Assembly (NCBI GenBank): GCA_016295665.1
Contig: JAEDKS010000039.1
Span: forward strand, 1-16,583
Source of the DNA: Clostridia bacterium
Lineage (GTDB): Bacteria; Bacillota; Clostridia; Christensenellales; Aristaeellaceae
Direction: 5' to 3'
Length of the DNA: 16,583 nucleotides
Position numbers and translations under genes: made by a program. The notes beneath the pieces are model-generated. The model was not told the origin of the DNA and did not search any database. It saw only the letters and a program-made list of their open reading frames with translations. Each line of letters begins with the position of its first letter. Within the stretch, counting starts at the first letter, position 1. Below are positions 14,871 through 16,583 of this stretch, one piece after another.

Positions 14871-14899
14871 TTGTATTCGACAAAAAACTGTGCTACAAT
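14871..14899 (+). promoter_or_regulatory. Promoter of the peptidoglycan-binding protein gene
   Basis: TTGTAT (14871-14876), a 17-bp spacer, then TACAAT (14894-14899), with an extended -10 TGC at 14891-14893. About 35 nt separate it from the start codon. Confidence 0.7.
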
Positions 14900-14933
14900 A
14901 GAAGCCGGAGAACCCCGTGAAAGGAGCGCTACC

Positions 14934-15926
14934 ATGGATTTTGTAAAGGCTCTGATGCTCTATATGGCGCTGACCTTCGCCTCGTCGGTGCAGTCCGCAC
15001 CCATCCCCGGTGAGCCGCCGGAGGAGACCGCCGTGCCGCAGCAGGTGCTCGCCGTGGCCACCGCCACCCCTGCGGGTGACGGCAGCCTGGTGGTGGGCAG
15101 CGTGGTCATCACGCCCGACCCCAACGCCACCCCGATGCCCACGCCGGTGCCCACGCTGACACCGAATCCCAAATACAAGGTAATCCGCTACGGTGACCAC
15201 GGCAGCAGCGTGAAGAAGCTGCAGCAGCGGCTCATCGAGCTTGGCTATCTGAACCCCGGCGACGACGACAGCGCCTTCGGCTACCAGACGCTGCGGGCGG
15301 TGCGCGCCTTCCAGACCGCCAACGGCCTGAGCGCCGACGGCGACGCGGGCCCCGCGACCCTGACCCAGCTGTACGAGAACCCCGACGCGGTGCGCAATCC
15401 CGACGCGCCGACCCCCACCCCTGACCCCGCCGCGACCCCCGACCCCAACGCCGAGCCCACCGACCCCACCGAGGGCTGGCTGCCGGTGGAGGGCGTGACC
15501 GTGCTGATGAACGGGCAGACGCTGGCCCTCCGGACGGAGGAGAACGGCGTGACCACCCAGCGCCGCCTGCACTTCTGGCTGCGCCGGGGAGAGCCCATGC
15601 TGCGCCTGGATGAGCTGGCGGGTGCCGTGGAGGGCTGGTCGCTGGTGACCGTGGGCGTGGAGGCTGCCACGCTGGTGGCTGCCGGGTACGAGCTGGATCT
15701 GTTCGTCACCGCCGATCCCGTGTGGGAGGACTACCGCGACAGCTACGGGCTGACCCTGGACGGCACGGTGACGCAGGTGCCTGCGGGCAGCGTGATGACC
15801 CGGGAGGGCGTCTGGTACGTCACCGGCTCCTTCCTGCAGCAGATGCTGGGCGCCTCCGTGACCTGGGACGCGGACGAATCCACGCTGATTCTGCGCGTTG
15901 CCGACAAGAGCATGGCGGTGGATTGA
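14934..15926 (+). CDS. Secreted peptidoglycan-binding domain protein
   Basis: 330-residue exported protein. A short hydrophobic N-terminus (MDFVKALMLYMALTFASS, cleavage near residue 22) acts as signal peptide or anchor. A Pro/Thr-rich linker (about 24-80) leads to a PG_binding_1 domain at about 84-147 (VIRYGDHGSSVKKLQQRLIE, GYQTLRAVRAFQ, NGLSADGDAGPATLTQLY). A second Pro/Thr/Asp linker (152-180) leads to a C-terminal domain (186-326) ending FLQQMLGASVTWDADESTL, like the copper-amine-oxidase N-terminal-type stalk domain common in clostridial surface proteins. No catalytic hydrolase or lipobox is visible, so a wall-attached structural or adaptor role is likelier than lysis. The ATG at 14934 has AAAGGAG 7 nt upstream. 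It has its own promoter and terminator. Confidence 0.85.
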   Translation: MDFVKALMLYMALTFASSVQSAPIPGEPPEETAVPQQVLAVATATPAGDGSLVVGSVVITPDPNATPMPTPVPTLTPNPKYKVIRYGDHGSSVKKLQQRLIELGYLNPGDDDSAFGYQTLRAVRAFQTANGLSADGDAGPATLTQLYENPDAVRNPDAPTPTPDPAATPDPNAEPTDPTEGWLPVEGVTVLMNGQTLALRTEENGVTTQRRLHFWLRRGEPMLRLDELAGAVEGWSLVTVGVEAATLVAAGYELDLFVTADPVWEDYRDSYGLTLDGTVTQVPAGSVMTREGVWYVTGSFLQQMLGASVTWDADESTLILRVADKSMAVD

Positions 15927-15939
15927 TTCCGCCGCCGAC

Positions 15940-15971
15940 GCGGACGCCCGCTGCCATGGGCGCCCGCTTTT
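15940..15971 (+). terminator. Terminator of the peptidoglycan-binding protein gene
   Basis: A 10-bp stem (15940-15949 with 15958-15967, one wobble pair), 8-nt loop, then TTTTCGTT. It lies 13 nt after the stop codon and separates this gene from the membrane protein gene downstream. Confidence 0.85.
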
Positions 15972-16013
15972 CGTTCCGAGGAATCCACTTGAGCACAGGA
16001 GGTGCCGCCGGCG

Positions 16014-16583
16014 ATGCCCCGAGAGATTGACCGGATGCCGTGCAGCGTGCAGCGGGTGACCCGCAGCGCGCTGTTCCGGCTGCTGATGGTGCTGCTCATC
16101 CTGTCCGGCGGGCTGTCCGCCCTGCGGCTCGGACAGCGGCTGCTATGGCTGCTGACGGACTTTCAGCCCCTGGGGCTCTGGCAGGAGGCGGTCTTTCTGA
16201 TGCTTCAGGAGGGCGGTCTGGCGCTGGAGGGCACCCTGACGATGCTGACCGCGCTGGGCGCCGCGGCGATGCTGACCGGGCGGGGCGGCGGACGGCTGCT
16301 CTACCGCCTGGAGCGGTTCCGGGGCTGGGTGGCGATGGTGGGGCTGCTGCTGTGCCTGGGGGTGACCGGGGCGCTGCTGTGGGTCTGTGTGCGCTACCGG
16401 ATGAGCGTGACCGTGCTGGGCGTCGTGGGCGGCGCGGGGCTGGCGCTGACGCTGGTGCAGGGCTTCCGGCGCAGCCTGCACCGGAACGTGGGCCGCATTC
16501 TGGCGGATGTGAACATGAGCCTCAGGCGCGGCAGCTTCGTGCTGGGCGGCGGCGTGCAGTGCTGTCTGCGCATCCAGTGCTTT
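16014..16583 (+). CDS. Polytopic membrane protein of unknown function, partial (C-terminus off window)
   Basis: The frame is open from the ATG at 16014 to the window end (190 residues shown, no stop). AGGAGGT lies about 10 nt upstream. The basic N-terminus (MPREIDRMPCSVQRVTRS) is followed by four hydrophobic segments at about 19-40, 71-90, 104-128 and 131-150, then a basic stretch (FRRSLHRNVGRILADVN). A helix with acidic residues (LWQEAVFLMLQEGG) sits between the first two. The last visible residues include two cysteines (VQCCLRIQC). I do not recognise the family. The preceding terminator means it probably needs a promoter in 15972-16000, where none is obvious. Confidence 0.7.
   Translation, partial: MPREIDRMPCSVQRVTRSALFRLLMVLLILSGGLSALRLGQRLLWLLTDFQPLGLWQEAVFLMLQEGGLALEGTLTMLTALGAAAMLTGRGGGRLLYRLERFRGWVAMVGLLLCLGVTGALLWVCVRYRMSVTVLGVVGGAGLALTLVQGFRRSLHRNVGRILADVNMSLRRGSFVLGGGVQCCLRIQCF

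Noticed and set aside
14699..14935. Longer nrdR start within the upstream extension of its frame
   Set aside because: The extension runs through the nrdR promoter and lacks a ribosome binding site; the zinc ribbon begins at the chosen ATG.
1..16583. CRISPR array, insertion sequence, prophage, tRNA or rRNA gene
   Set aside because: No regularly spaced repeats of 25-40 bp, no transposase or integrase motif, and no tRNA-like cloverleaf or conserved rRNA segment was seen by eye; a tRNAscan/Rfam search could not be run.

Overview
The window is GC-rich DNA with strong AGGAGG-type ribosome binding sites, bacterial -35/-10 promoters and hairpin terminators. Gene content (Na/Pi cotransporter with PhoU domain, formate/nitrite channel, GH31 and GH43 xylan/xyloglucan glycosidases, nrdR, MurA, DUF975 and Cthe_2159-type proteins, peptidoglycan-binding protein with a Thr/Pro linker) points to a GC-rich Bacillota, most likely an anaerobic plant-fibre-associated Clostridia member (Christensenellales-like). 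That taxonomic guess is inference; no rRNA or tRNA gene is visible.

Layout. 1-239: no gene. 284-1921 (-): Na/Pi cotransporter, preceded by a promoter and three 11-bp-spaced TTAC repeats that resemble a Pho box. 2031-2753 (-): YwaF/TIGR02206 membrane protein. 2922-3671 (+): formate/nitrite transporter family channel, followed by a class I methyltransferase gene (3715-4365) split by an in-frame TAA. A bidirectional terminator separates it from a HAD nucleotidase gene (4413-5090, -). Upstream of the HAD gene on the same strand is a GH31 alpha-xylosidase gene (5155-7379) broken by a one-base deletion near 6821. It is divergent from an intact GH43 beta-xylosidase gene (7629-9161, +), with inverted repeats between the two promoters. 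A 64-residue hydrophilic protein (9149-9343, -) converges on GH43.

9428-12765 (+) is a likely three-gene operon: a secreted Cthe_2159-type beta-helix carbohydrate-binding protein, an O-antigen-ligase-like polytopic protein (start overlaps the previous stop by 8 nt), and a DUF975 membrane protein. It ends at a strong hairpin shared with murA (12833-14098, -). Upstream of murA is nrdR (14228-14698, -) with its own promoter and terminator. Divergent from nrdR is a secreted peptidoglycan-binding protein (14934-15926, +), then a terminator, then a polytopic membrane protein that runs off the window (16014 onward).

Working together: the two glycosidases probably remove alpha- and beta-linked xylose from imported hemicellulose oligosaccharides. 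The 9.4-12.8 kb operon looks like envelope glycan handling. murA and the peptidoglycan-binding protein are also wall genes. Two genes only 2.5 kb apart (methyltransferase, GH31) each carry one disabling point change, which is either real decay or assembly error. I did not find a clearly new defence, mobile or CRISPR system. The least explained parts are the carbohydrate-binding/ligase/DUF975 operon, the 64-residue protein and the possible Pho-box repeats.
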